Positions 1 through 7,392 of a stretch of 10,750 nucleotides of DNA are shown piece by piece. This DNA comes from Treponema sp. Its GTDB lineage: Bacteria > Spirochaetota > Spirochaetia > Treponematales > Breznakiellaceae. A model generated the notes under the pieces. It saw nothing but the letters and a program-made list of their open reading frames with translations. It was not told the origin of the DNA and did no database searches. The stretch is from assembly GCA_031278025.1 (NCBI GenBank), contig JAITLF010000222.1, positions 1 through 10,750 of the forward strand, given 5' to 3'. Each line of letters opens with the position of its first letter. Positions within the stretch are counted from its first letter, which is position 1. A program made the position numbers and the translations under genes.

Positions 1-80
1 TGGAAAAATTTTACCGCCGGCTGGAAAAGTTGTATCGCCGGCAGGAAAAGTCGTACCGCCGGCTGGAAAAGTTCTACTCC
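1..80. repeat. 21-bp tandem repeat, family A (about 3.8 copies)
   Basis: Units start at 1, 22, 43 and 64 (the last is partial), and the array may continue left of the window. The core is TGGAAAAGTTGTACCGCCGG followed by C, with a few substitutions per copy. Because 21 bp is seven codons, every reading frame gives a heptapeptide repeat, and all three plus-strand frames are open across the array. The third frame reads like a heptad-type EKFYRRL / EKLYRRQ / EKSYRRL series and stops with TGA at 96-98. This could be the C-terminal tail of a plus-strand gene entering from the left, or simply non-coding intergenic repeats. I cannot choose between them from this window. Confidence 0.9.
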
Positions 81-152
81 GCAAAGGCGCCTTTATGAGT
101 CGCAAAGGCGCCTTTATGATCCGCAAAGGCGCCTTTATGAACCGCAAAGGCG
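81..152. repeat. 21-bp tandem repeat, family B, with palindromic core (3 full copies plus a partial one)
   Basis: Units start at 81, 102 and 123, with a decayed fourth at 144. The conserved part is GCAAAGGCGCCTTTATGA, followed by two variable bases and C. Each full unit contains the perfect 12-bp palindrome AAAGGCGCCTTT (83-94, 104-115, 125-136). The family directly abuts family A and has the same period but an unrelated sequence. The array lies beyond the 3' end of the response-regulator gene. It could be a regularly spaced protein-binding array (21 bp is two helical turns), a coding heptapeptide repeat such as RKGAFM plus one variable residue, or plain repeat expansion. It lacks the long unique spacers of a CRISPR array. 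Confidence 0.92.
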
Positions 153-168
153 GCTGGGAACGTTTCGG

Positions 169-195
169 CGGCTCCTGTGGCCGGCGGAGGAGCCG
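169..195 (-). terminator. Possible 3' hairpin after the response-regulator gene
   Basis: CGGCTCCT at 169-176 pairs perfectly with AGGAGCCG at 188-195 around an 11-nt GC-rich loop. It lies 41 nt beyond the stop codon of the response regulator, where an operon terminator would be expected. There is no U-tract on the minus-strand side (the next bases are CCGAAACG), so as an intrinsic terminator it would be atypical. It could instead protect the transcript end. The rest of 153-235 holds nothing else I recognise. Confidence 0.3.
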
Positions 196-235
196 GGGGT
201 ATGCTCAGGTCCTGCGCGGCTTCCCCCCGTGGTTC

Positions 236-1843
236 CTATTTCTTCCCGCTCCGGTACTCCCGCGGGGACAGCCCGGTATTCTTCTTGAAGATGAAACTGA
301 AATAGTGGGGATCGTTGAAGCCCGTTTCAACGGCGATGTCGGCGCTTTTCATGCTGGTGGCGGAAAGCAGATGTTTTGCCCGTTCAATCCGTACGCGGGT
401 AAGGTACTCGATAAAATTCTCGCCCGTTTCCTGGGAAAACACCGTGCTCAGATGATTGGGGCTTATCCCCACATGGCCGGCCACGGTAGGCAGGGAGATG
501 TTCTGGTCCCGGTAATGGCCGTCTATGTACTCCCTGGCCTTGAGGATCACCGACTGGTAGCGGCCTTCCACACGGGAATCCCTGAATTCAATGACCGCCG
601 TAAAGAGGTCCCTGAGCTTCCCGTAAAAAATATCACGGGAACTGGTGATCTCCTGTAATTCGGCCTGGCCCAAACCAAAGGGAAGAACCGTTTTAATGTC
701 CCCGTTCAGTTCTTCCACAATCTTCGACGCGGCGACAACGATTTCCCCAAGGATAAAGTATTCCAGGAAGGAGTTTTCCTCCCCGTTGTCCCGCAGCGGC
801 CCGGTGTATTCCCTGATGAGGGCGTCTATGTCTTTTTTCGATGCATACCGGAATTTCGCAAGCAGCACGTCCCCGTCCAGGGTGAGCCGCCCGGCCTTGT
901 CAACCATGTCTTCCCCGGCGGGGATGGCGGCGCTGTCCGCTATTTGCATACGACCCAGCGCGGCCTGATGGCAGGCGATCTGTTCGGCCCGGAAATAGGA
1001 CTTGCTTACCTCTCCCAGGCGGCTTGCGGCGGGGCCTATGCCCACGGCGATTTTACAGGCCGTATTCCGTTCCACCTCGTACTTGACGGCCTGGGCTATG
1101 GCATAGACAGCGTCTTCTACGGAATTGGCGGAAACCGCGTCCGCCCCTTCTTTGATGAGCAGGATATGTTTTTTTTCATCTTTTTGGAAAAAGATAACGT
1201 TAGGATAGGTATCAATGATGGAACGGATGATGGATTTAACCGGAAGGAGCTTTGCGCCGGCGCCCTCCGGGGGTACAACTACGACGACCGCAACGGTATA
1301 CGAGCGGGCCAGGAGATCGCCTATCCCCAATTCCCGTCCCTTTTCAATGGCCTCCGCCGCCGGGATCTTGCCGCTTACAAAATCCTGCAGCCACCGTTCC
1401 CGCAGTATATCCGCGTGGGACAAAACCTGCCGCCTCAGATGTTCCATGTTGAGCACTTTTTCTTTCTCTTCGTCTATACGCCGGGCTATCTTATCCAGGG
1501 CCGTGAGCATGTCGCGGGAAGACAGGGGCTTCAAAAGATATTCTTCCACGCCGATGGAAATAGCCTCCCGTGCGTATTCAAATTCATCGTGGCCGGAGAG
1601 GATGAGTATCTTTATCCAGGGGAGCGTCTTTTTGACTATACGCGAAAGCGCAAGGCCGTCCATAAAAGGCATACGAATGTCGGTGATGAGGATGTCAGGC
1701 TTGAGGTCCTGTATCATGGAAAGAGCTATTTCCCCATCCGGCGCTTCCCCCGCAAGGGTATACGGGGTTTCATCCCAGGGGATGTTGTTCCGTATGCCCT
1801 CCCGGACCACGATTTCGTCTTCTACCAGAAATACTTTATACAT
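236..1843 (-). CDS. AraC-family response regulator (YesN-type)
   Basis: This is a cytoplasmic DNA-binding response regulator of 535 aa. The N-terminal receiver domain (about 1-120) has the acidic pocket VEDE (7-10), phospho-acceptor D55 in the ITDIRMP motif, S83 and the conserved K105 in LLKP. The middle (about 150-410) resembles the degenerate GGDEF-like linker of YesN regulators, with AVGIGPAASRLGEVSKSY near 266-283. The C-terminus (about 430-532) is an AraC-type double helix-turn-helix, with SLPTVAGHVGISPNHLS and the signature-like DIAVETGFNDPHYFSFIFKK. The length is normal for YesN-like proteins. Its ATG lies inside the last codons of the kinase gene (8-nt overlap), with a GAGG about 9 nt upstream, so translation is probably coupled. 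By family it is phosphorylated by the adjacent kinase and activates sugar-uptake or catabolic genes. The target here (the uxa genes) is inferred from position. Confidence 0.93.
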   Translation of the reverse strand: MYKVFLVEDEIVVREGIRNNIPWDETPYTLAGEAPDGEIALSMIQDLKPDILITDIRMPFMDGLALSRIVKKTLPWIKILILSGHDEFEYAREAISIGVEEYLLKPLSSRDMLTALDKIARRIDEEKEKVLNMEHLRRQVLSHADILRERWLQDFVSGKIPAAEAIEKGRELGIGDLLARSYTVAVVVVVPPEGAGAKLLPVKSIIRSIIDTYPNVIFFQKDEKKHILLIKEGADAVSANSVEDAVYAIAQAVKYEVERNTACKIAVGIGPAASRLGEVSKSYFRAEQIACHQAALGRMQIADSAAIPAGEDMVDKAGRLTLDGDVLLAKFRYASKKDIDALIREYTGPLRDNGEENSFLEYFILGEIVVAASKIVEELNGDIKTVLPFGLGQAELQEITSSRDIFYGKLRDLFTAVIEFRDSRVEGRYQSVILKAREYIDGHYRDQNISLPTVAGHVGISPNHLSTVFSQETGENFIEYLTRVRIERAKHLLSATSMKSADIAVETGFNDPHYFSFIFKKNTGLSPREYRSGKK

Positions 1844-3317
1844 TCGGCGCCGCCTCGGGGATACGGAGCGTTACGGTTGTTCCTTCCCGGTAGATGCTTG
1901 CTATATCCAGGAGATCTTTACGGTTGTAGTAGAGTTCCAGCCGTCTGCCAACGTTGTAGAAACCGTATCCGGACCGGGATGTTTCAGGCGGAGAGGCGCT
2001 CTCCCGCTGCCGGCGGATTTCTTCAAGCTGTTCCTCCGTCATGCCTATACCGTTATCCTCCGCGCTGAAGCACAGATACCCCCCTTCCAGCCAGCCCCGG
2101 ACCAAGATGCGGCCCCGGCCTCGTTTGTTTTTTATGCCGTGGTAAAGGGCATTTTCCACCAGGGGCTGAAGCATGAGTTTAAGGATGATTTTTCCCGCCA
2201 TTGCCGGTTCGTAATAAATCGTATAATCCAGAATATCCCGGTAGCGTATCTTTTGAATGATAAGATAACTTTCAATATGCTTGAATTCATCCTGAACGCT
2301 GACCCATTCACTGCCCCGGTTTAAGGCGATACGGAAGAAATTCGAGAGCGCCCGTGTTATGGAGATCACTTCTTCATAATGATTCCCTTCGGCAAGCCAG
2401 ACGATAGAATCCAGGGTATTGTACAAAAAGTGCGGGGTTATCTGGGCTTGGAGGGCTTTCATTTCCGATTTCTGCCGGTTCCGCTGCTCCCGTATATTCG
2501 CCTCCACCAGGTTTTTAATTTTGCCCGCCATGGTATTCAGGTCCTCGGTCAAGGCGGCCAGCTCTTTTACGGTCGGGGCTTCCGCCCTGGCATCCAAGTC
2601 TCCTTCGGCAATGCGCCCCGACAGGGAGACCAGGGCGCCGGTGGACTTGTCCACGGCGGAGGCCACCAATACCTGAACGGTAACGGAAAAGGCGGTAACG
2701 AACAGTATCGTTGCCAGTTCTATGATGCCGATGATGAAGGCCCGCTCCTTGATGGCTTCGTTTTCCGCCGCCGCGGAATCTATCTCCAGGGCGATAAAAT
2801 CCTGGAGGATCTCCGATACCAGCAGGGCGGTTCCCCGGATTTCATCCAGTATCTTTTCGTTATCGATCACCGGAAAGGAATAGTCCATCTGGAAACCCAG
2901 GCGGTCCACATAGCGGGTAAGCGTATTCACGGCCCGGCCCGCCACTTCCAGAAGGCTGCGGTTTTCCCTGACCGTGGCGGTACTCATGATGTCCCGCAGC
3001 CGGTCATTGATATTTTGGATGATTTCGTACTGTTTTCCCGCGGAAAAAAGTTTGTTTCCCGCTACAATGTCCCACAGTTCATTGGAAACATCGGTTTTGA
3101 CGATTTGGGTGAGCTGCCTGGTCTTGCTGACATTGGTAATAAGCCGGTCGTAACTGTAGGTATTGTATACGGCAACGATCACGCTCAGTAACAGGGGAAT
3201 GAGCATGATAGTGATAATGACGATGTGGGAAGTCTTGATGGTTTTCTTGATGCCAAGCCCGGTAATAAGCGAATTAAGCCGTTTGGTAATTGTAAGCGCT
3301 TGTATGCCCGGCGTCAT
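1836..3317 (-). CDS. Sensor histidine kinase (YesM / His_kinase family)
   Basis: This is an inner-membrane sensor kinase of 493 aa. A short basic N-terminus is followed by a first membrane segment at about 31-52. An extracytoplasmic sensing region of about 140 residues comes next, then a second membrane segment at about 193-222 and a HAMP-like linker (about 223-275). The His_kinase domain carries the motif QITPHFLYNTLDSIVW with likely phospho-acceptor H296. The ATPase domain shows the N-box LQPLVENALYHG (N389), the G1 box DNGIGM (421-426) and the G2 box GYGFYNVGRRL (450-460). This is the YesM/LytS architecture. The start ATG has GGGG about 5 nt upstream and lies 12 nt after the stop of the binding-protein gene; the 3' end overlaps the regulator. 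The sensing region has no signature I recognise, so the ligand may arrive through the upstream sugar-binding lipoprotein (inference). Confidence 0.94.
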   Translation of the reverse strand: MTPGIQALTITKRLNSLITGLGIKKTIKTSHIVIITIMLIPLLLSVIVAVYNTYSYDRLITNVSKTRQLTQIVKTDVSNELWDIVAGNKLFSAGKQYEIIQNINDRLRDIMSTATVRENRSLLEVAGRAVNTLTRYVDRLGFQMDYSFPVIDNEKILDEIRGTALLVSEILQDFIALEIDSAAAENEAIKERAFIIGIIELATILFVTAFSVTVQVLVASAVDKSTGALVSLSGRIAEGDLDARAEAPTVKELAALTEDLNTMAGKIKNLVEANIREQRNRQKSEMKALQAQITPHFLYNTLDSIVWLAEGNHYEEVISITRALSNFFRIALNRGSEWVSVQDEFKHIESYLIIQKIRYRDILDYTIYYEPAMAGKIILKLMLQPLVENALYHGIKNKRGRGRILVRGWLEGGYLCFSAEDNGIGMTEEQLEEIRRQRESASPPETSRSGYGFYNVGRRLELYYNRKDLLDIASIYREGTTVTLRIPEAAPNV

Positions 3318-3329
3318 AATTCCCCGTTT

Positions 3330-4334
3330 TCAGTAGCCCCGTGGCGGAAGACCGGATAAGTCGTCCCATTCATAGAAAACTTCTTCTTCCACATGAATTT
3401 GACGGGGAATGGGTTCCCCTTTGGCAAGCTTTCGCGCCAGTTCCATGATGCCCGGACCCTGCTTGGGATTGCATTCGATGACGCAGTTTATCTCCCCCCG
3501 CTTCAGGGCGTCAATGGCCGCCTGTTCCGCGTCCACCGTAACAATGATGATGTCTGTCCCGGGTTTAAGGTTCTTTTCCTTCATGGCATCCAAAACTCCC
3601 AAGGTCATGCCGTCGTTGTGGGAAAAGATAACGTCTATCTGCGTAAAAGTTTGTAAAACAGAACGCATGAGTTCTAAGCCCTTGGATCGCATAAAATCCC
3701 CGGACTCGCTGTAGATGATCTCGAACCGGGGATGACTTTTAAGGACTTCCCTAAACCCCTGGGCCCTGCCGATGGCCGCCGATGAATGAACGGTGCCGCT
3801 CAGTTCAACAATACGGACGGGTCCGCCGGGAGGAAGGGTTTCAAATTTTTTTAAAAGGAATTCCGCCGCCGCCCGGCCCTCCTGGACACTGTCGGTTCCA
3901 ATAAACCCGGCGCAGAGACTTTCATCCTGAATATCGATCTTGCGATCTGTTACCAGTACCGGTATTCCCGCCTCTTTCGCTTCCCGCAGTACATTGCCCC
4001 ATCCGGTATACACGATGGGTACAAACGCTATCACGTCCACCTGATAGGCGATGAAAGACCTGATGGCCTTGATCTGGTTTTCCTGTTTCTGTTCCGCATT
4101 GGAAAACAGAAGTTGTATTCCCGCCTCTTCCGCCGCCTCTTGTACGGACCGGGTATTACAGGTCCTCCACGCGCTCTCCGCCCCTATCTGGGAAAACCCG
4201 AGGATGATGCCTTCGTGGTCCACAGAAACCCCGCCTTCTTTCGGTTTTTCCCGCTTCTGACACGCGGTAAAAGCCGCCAAACCGAAAAAGAATAACAGTA
4301 ACACTATAGACGGAAATCCGCGCTTAACCGTCAC
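3330..4334 (-). CDS. YtfQ-like sugar-binding periplasmic lipoprotein
   Basis: This is a substrate-binding protein of the Peripla_BP_4 family (334 aa). A lipoprotein signal peptide runs from 1 to 24, with hydrophobic VLLLFFFGLAAFTA before C25, the likely lipidated cysteine, followed by a charged linker. The mature part is strikingly like E. coli YtfQ, the galactofuranose-binding protein: GFSQIGAESAWR (46-57), EQKQENQIKAIRSF (81-94), TGWGNVLREAKEAGIPV (110-126), SGDFMRSKG (211-219), SHND (238-241) and a C-terminal GY. No ytfR, ytfT or yjfF partner gene is present. It sits between uxaC and a YesM-type kinase, so it may feed an uptake system encoded elsewhere, act as the kinase's ligand sensor, or both. 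The start is GTG at 4334, with AGGGGG six nt upstream. The nearer ATG at 4339 is out of frame and runs into TGA after two codons. The ligand is unproven; galacturonate would fit the neighbours. Confidence 0.9.
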   Translation of the reverse strand: MTVKRGFPSIVLLLFFFGLAAFTACQKREKPKEGGVSVDHEGIILGFSQIGAESAWRTCNTRSVQEAAEEAGIQLLFSNAEQKQENQIKAIRSFIAYQVDVIAFVPIVYTGWGNVLREAKEAGIPVLVTDRKIDIQDESLCAGFIGTDSVQEGRAAAEFLLKKFETLPPGGPVRIVELSGTVHSSAAIGRAQGFREVLKSHPRFEIIYSESGDFMRSKGLELMRSVLQTFTQIDVIFSHNDGMTLGVLDAMKEKNLKPGTDIIIVTVDAEQAAIDALKRGEINCVIECNPKQGPGIMELARKLAKGEPIPRQIHVEEEVFYEWDDLSGLPPRGY

Positions 4335-4339
4335 TGCAT

Positions 4340-4362
4340 CCCCCTTTTATGCGCGAAGCGCA
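4340..4362 (-). promoter_or_regulatory. Intercistronic hairpin plus Shine-Dalgarno before the binding-protein gene
   Basis: In the 36-nt gap between uxaC and the binding-protein gene, TGCGC (4350-4354) pairs with GCGCA (4358-4362). The minus-strand transcript would therefore form a 5-bp GC-rich stem with a UUC loop. It is followed at once by AAAA and the AGGGGG ribosome-binding site. The stem is short and lacks a U-tract, so it is not a convincing terminator. It might mark an RNA-processing or stability boundary between catabolic enzymes and a binding protein needed in larger amounts, which is inference. Confidence 0.35.
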
Positions 4363-4370
4363 GCAGGCTC

Positions 4371-5825
4371 TTAGCCGAAATATTCCTCCGCATTTCCAAA
4401 CGCGATATTCCGTACTATTTCCAGCAGTTTATCCTCATCGTAGGGATACTCGCCGTTTTCAACCCACGTGCCGATAAGGTTGCAGAGTATGCGGCGGAAA
4501 TATTCGTGCCGGGGATAGGAAAGAAAACTACGGGAATCCGTGAGCATCCCCACAAAGGCGGGCAGTACGCCCAGGTTGGCCAGCACGCGCAGTTGTTCTT
4601 CCATGCCGTCCCGGTGATCGCAGAACCACCAGCCCGATCCGAGCTGCATCTTGCCCCGTATGCCCGGCCTGTTTTCCGCCCTGCTGTAGTTGTCCTGAAA
4701 ACCGCCCATGATCGTCGCCAGCGGATAGTAGTCCTTTGGATTCAACGTATACAGAATGGTTTTCGGCAGAACAGGCTGAACGCCGGAAGATTCCATGAGG
4801 TCAAGCAGGCCGGCCAGGTTCGCACTTTGTTCACGATCATGCACCCCGTCGTAGCCCGTATCCGGCCCTATCTGTTTAACCATCCGCCCATTGAAGTTAC
4901 GGATAGCCGCCAGGTGAAGCTGCATGACGATGTCCCGCTTCGCGTAGAATCCTGCCAGGGCGCGAAGGACCTTCGTCTTATAGGCATCCGCCGCTTTCTG
5001 GGAAACCGGCTTTCCTTCCAGGGCATCCTGAAAGGTTTTCTCGATTTCCTCATCAGGAGCGACAACACAGGGCGGATATTCAAGGGCGTGATCCGATGCG
5101 CGGCAGCCGCAGGCAACAAAGAAGTCCAGCCGGTTTTCCAGGGCCGCCAATACGCCGGCGACAGAATTGATGGCAACGCCGCTTGACCCGGCAAGGGTTT
5201 TGATATACGCGGCAAATCCGGGAAGATTGATGTTCAGGGCCTTATCCGGCCTGAACGAAGGGATCACCTTGGTAGTAATACTGCCGATAGGCGCCTTGCC
5301 CCCGGCTATTGCCGCGTGATATTCCAGGGAATCAACGGGATCATCCGTCGTGCCTACGGCATAGACGTTAAATTTTTCAAAAATGCCCTTGACGGATAAT
5401 TCCGGCGTTTGGAGCAGGGCGTTGGCTTTTTCCCAAATCTCCGGGGCGCTCTTTTCGGTAAGCGGATCATAAATATTGAAGTACCGCTGTAATTCCAGGT
5501 GGGTCCAATGATAGAGGGGATTCCCTATCAGGTCCTCCACGGTCCGCGCCCAGGCGAGAAATTTTTCGTACGCCGGGGCATCGCCGGTTATCAAGGACTC
5601 GTCAAAGCCCAGGGCGCGCATCATGCGCCACTTGTAATGATCCCCCCCAAGCCAGACCTCGGTAAGATTGGCAAACCGCCTGTTCTCCGCGATTTGAGAC
5701 GGGATAAGATGGCAATGAAAATCATAGATAGGCACGCCTGCCGCCCCGCCGTGATATAAAGCTTTGGCCGCCGCGGTTTCCAGCAAAAAATCCTGGTCCA
5801 TAAAAGCTTTACCGTTTAGATTCAT
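4371..5825 (-). CDS. uxaC: Uronate isomerase (glucuronate/galacturonate isomerase)
   Basis: A cytoplasmic metal-dependent isomerase that converts D-galacturonate to D-tagaturonate (and D-glucuronate to D-fructuronate), the entry step of the pathway. The 484-aa product fits the family (about 470 aa). Visible signatures (numbered from the ATG at 5825) are the metal-binding HCH in YDFHCHLIP (H37, H39), GDHYKWRMMRALG, GNPLYHWTHLELQRYF, GTTDDPVDSLEYH, MQLHLAAIRN, LPKTILYTLNP, GSGWWFCDHRDGM and the late acidic GMLTDSRSF (D430). I place the start at ATG 5825, preceded by GAGGAGG six nt upstream. A TTG at 5840 is in frame, but it overlaps that ribosome-binding site and adds only five residues. The gene follows uxaA by 25 nt. 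No disruption is seen. Confidence 0.97.
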   Translation of the reverse strand: MNLNGKAFMDQDFLLETAAAKALYHGGAAGVPIYDFHCHLIPSQIAENRRFANLTEVWLGGDHYKWRMMRALGFDESLITGDAPAYEKFLAWARTVEDLIGNPLYHWTHLELQRYFNIYDPLTEKSAPEIWEKANALLQTPELSVKGIFEKFNVYAVGTTDDPVDSLEYHAAIAGGKAPIGSITTKVIPSFRPDKALNINLPGFAAYIKTLAGSSGVAINSVAGVLAALENRLDFFVACGCRASDHALEYPPCVVAPDEEIEKTFQDALEGKPVSQKAADAYKTKVLRALAGFYAKRDIVMQLHLAAIRNFNGRMVKQIGPDTGYDGVHDREQSANLAGLLDLMESSGVQPVLPKTILYTLNPKDYYPLATIMGGFQDNYSRAENRPGIRGKMQLGSGWWFCDHRDGMEEQLRVLANLGVLPAFVGMLTDSRSFLSYPRHEYFRRILCNLIGTWVENGEYPYDEDKLLEIVRNIAFGNAEEYFG

Positions 5826-5850
5826 ACTCTGCCTCCTCAAAATAAAAAAA

Positions 5851-7377
5851 TTAAAGGGTTACCCCGTTTTTAAAAATTGCTATTTCACGATACCCGTTTA
5901 ATTCGTTTTTTGTTGTTTTACACCCCGACGCGACATCAGCGATTAACCGCAGCAGCCGGGGACACAAAACCTCCGTACCGGATTCCAGGACGGCGCCGGC
6001 ATCAAAATCGATCCACCCGGCCTTCTTCCGCGCAAGATCGGTATTACTGGCGATCTTAATCGTCGGGACCGGCGCTCCCACGGGCGTACCCCGTCCCGTA
6101 GTAAACAGGATGATCTGCGCTCCGGCGGCGGTCATGGCGGTAGTTGATACGATGTCGTTCCCCGGCCCTTCAAGCAGGACCAGTCCCTTTCCGTGTCCGT
6201 GGGGAACGCGGTCCCCGTACCGGTACACCCCCCGGACCAGGGCCTTGCCGCCCTTCTGCACGCAGCCGCAGGACTTTTCTTCCAGCGTGGTGATGCCCCC
6301 CGCCTTGTTCCCCGGCGAAGGATTCTCGTAGACCGCCTGATTATGGGAACGGTAATACTCCTTGAAGTCGTCAATGAGTGAAACCGTCTTATCAAAAAGT
6401 TCTCGGCTTGCGCAACGGTCCATGAGCATCTGTTCCGCGCCGAACATTTCCGGCACTTCGGTCAGGATGACCGACGCCCCCGCGCCGGAGAGAACATCGC
6501 ACACTTTTCCTGTCAGTGCGTTGGCGGTAATGCCGGAAAACCCGTCGGAACCGCCGCATTTCATCCCAACGATGAGGTCAGAAAACCCCGCCGGTTCCCG
6601 TTTAGCCTTTCCCGTATGGGCGGCCAGGGCGGTAAGGAGCCGCCGGCCTTCGGCAATCTCGTCCTCCGTTTCCTGGGTAACGAGGAAGGCGAGACGGTCC
6701 CGGTCCCCCGCATAGGGACCCAAGGCCTCCTTAAAAGCGGCAATCGTGTTGTTTTCACACCCCAGGGACAGTATCAGTACCCCTCCGGCGTTTGGGTGCT
6801 TTGCCAGATCCGCCAGGATAGTGCGGGTGGCCTCGTGGTCTTCCCCCATCTGGGAACAGCCGTAGGGGTGGGGCCAGGCGTACACGCCATCTATACCCAT
6901 CCCGGCGAATTCCGCTTCCCCCCAGCGGGCCAGGGCCCAGGCGGTGCGGTTTACGCATCCCACCGTCGGGATGATCCATAGCTCGTTACGGATCCCTACC
7001 TGCCCGTCAGGACGCCTGAACGCCGGTATCTCCGGTAAAGCCGCAGGCCAGGAAGCGCCGCCGGGGATAGTTTTTTCATGCGGACGGTAGCAATACCGCG
7101 GATTTTCGGAAAGCAGGGTGCGCAGATTATGGGTGTGGACCCATGCGCCTGCCTGAATCGCCTGAGAAGCCGCTCCTATCGCGCAGCCGTATTTGAGTAC
7201 CCGCTCGCCTGAGGCAATGGGCTTCAGGGCGATTTTATGCCCGGCAGGAATATCCTCCTGAATCTCTAAGATGATGAAGCCCGCTGCTTCCAGACGCCCG
7301 CCCTTTTTGAGCGGGCGGATCGCCACCGCCACATTGTCGTCTTCGTGGATGCGTACAATCTCCGCCGGATCTTTCAT
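5851..7377 (-). CDS. uxaA: Altronate dehydratase
   Basis: A cytoplasmic lyase that dehydrates D-altronate to 2-keto-3-deoxygluconate, the third step of galacturonate breakdown. The protein is 508 aa, close to the E. coli enzyme. An N-terminal SAF-type domain (about 1-95) carries DDNVAVAIRPLKKGG, IPAGHK and the KYGCAIGAA stretch. The large UxaA domain follows, with DGQVGIRNELWIIPTVGCVNRTA (split here at residues 124-146), PYGCSQMGEDH, LSLGCENN, MKCGGSDGFSGITANALTG, LTEVPEMFGAEQ, NPSPGNKAGGITTLEEKS followed by CGC, and TTGRGTPVGAPVPTIKIASN. Cysteines C174, C207, C274 and C370/C372 lie in these motifs; the family is iron- or manganese-dependent. Both parts, separate in some relatives, are fused as usual for UxaA. 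The ATG at 7377 has GGGAG about 8 nt upstream, 15 nt after the end of uxaB. Confidence 0.97.
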   Translation of the reverse strand: MKDPAEIVRIHEDDNVAVAIRPLKKGGRLEAAGFIILEIQEDIPAGHKIALKPIASGERVLKYGCAIGAASQAIQAGAWVHTHNLRTLLSENPRYCYRPHEKTIPGGASWPAALPEIPAFRRPDGQVGIRNELWIIPTVGCVNRTAWALARWGEAEFAGMGIDGVYAWPHPYGCSQMGEDHEATRTILADLAKHPNAGGVLILSLGCENNTIAAFKEALGPYAGDRDRLAFLVTQETEDEIAEGRRLLTALAAHTGKAKREPAGFSDLIVGMKCGGSDGFSGITANALTGKVCDVLSGAGASVILTEVPEMFGAEQMLMDRCASRELFDKTVSLIDDFKEYYRSHNQAVYENPSPGNKAGGITTLEEKSCGCVQKGGKALVRGVYRYGDRVPHGHGKGLVLLEGPGNDIVSTTAMTAAGAQIILFTTGRGTPVGAPVPTIKIASNTDLARKKAGWIDFDAGAVLESGTEVLCPRLLRLIADVASGCKTTKNELNGYREIAIFKNGVTL

Positions 7378-7392
7378 CGCCGCTACTCCCGC

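Noticed and set aside
1..152. CRISPR array
   Set aside because: The units are contiguous tandem copies with no 25-40 bp unique spacers, and no cas genes are nearby.
95..658. Plus-strand open frame beginning MSRKGAFMIRKGAF
   Set aside because: It starts in the 21-bp repeat, then runs antisense through the well-supported response-regulator gene. The repeat is open in all frames and the rest shows no family features.
944..2324. Long plus-strand open frames (374 and 369 codons) opposite the regulator and kinase genes
   Set aside because: They lie wholly antisense to genes with clear motifs, have low-complexity composition typical of antisense frames in GC-rich DNA, and span the junction of two real genes.
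4506..5186. Plus-strand open frame of 226 codons opposite uxaC
   Set aside because: It is antisense to conserved uxaC motifs and has no recognisable domain or convincing ribosome-binding site.
5826..5840. Upstream TTG start of uxaC at 5840
   Set aside because: The TTG and the next two codons overlap the GAGGAGG ribosome-binding site that serves the ATG at 5825.
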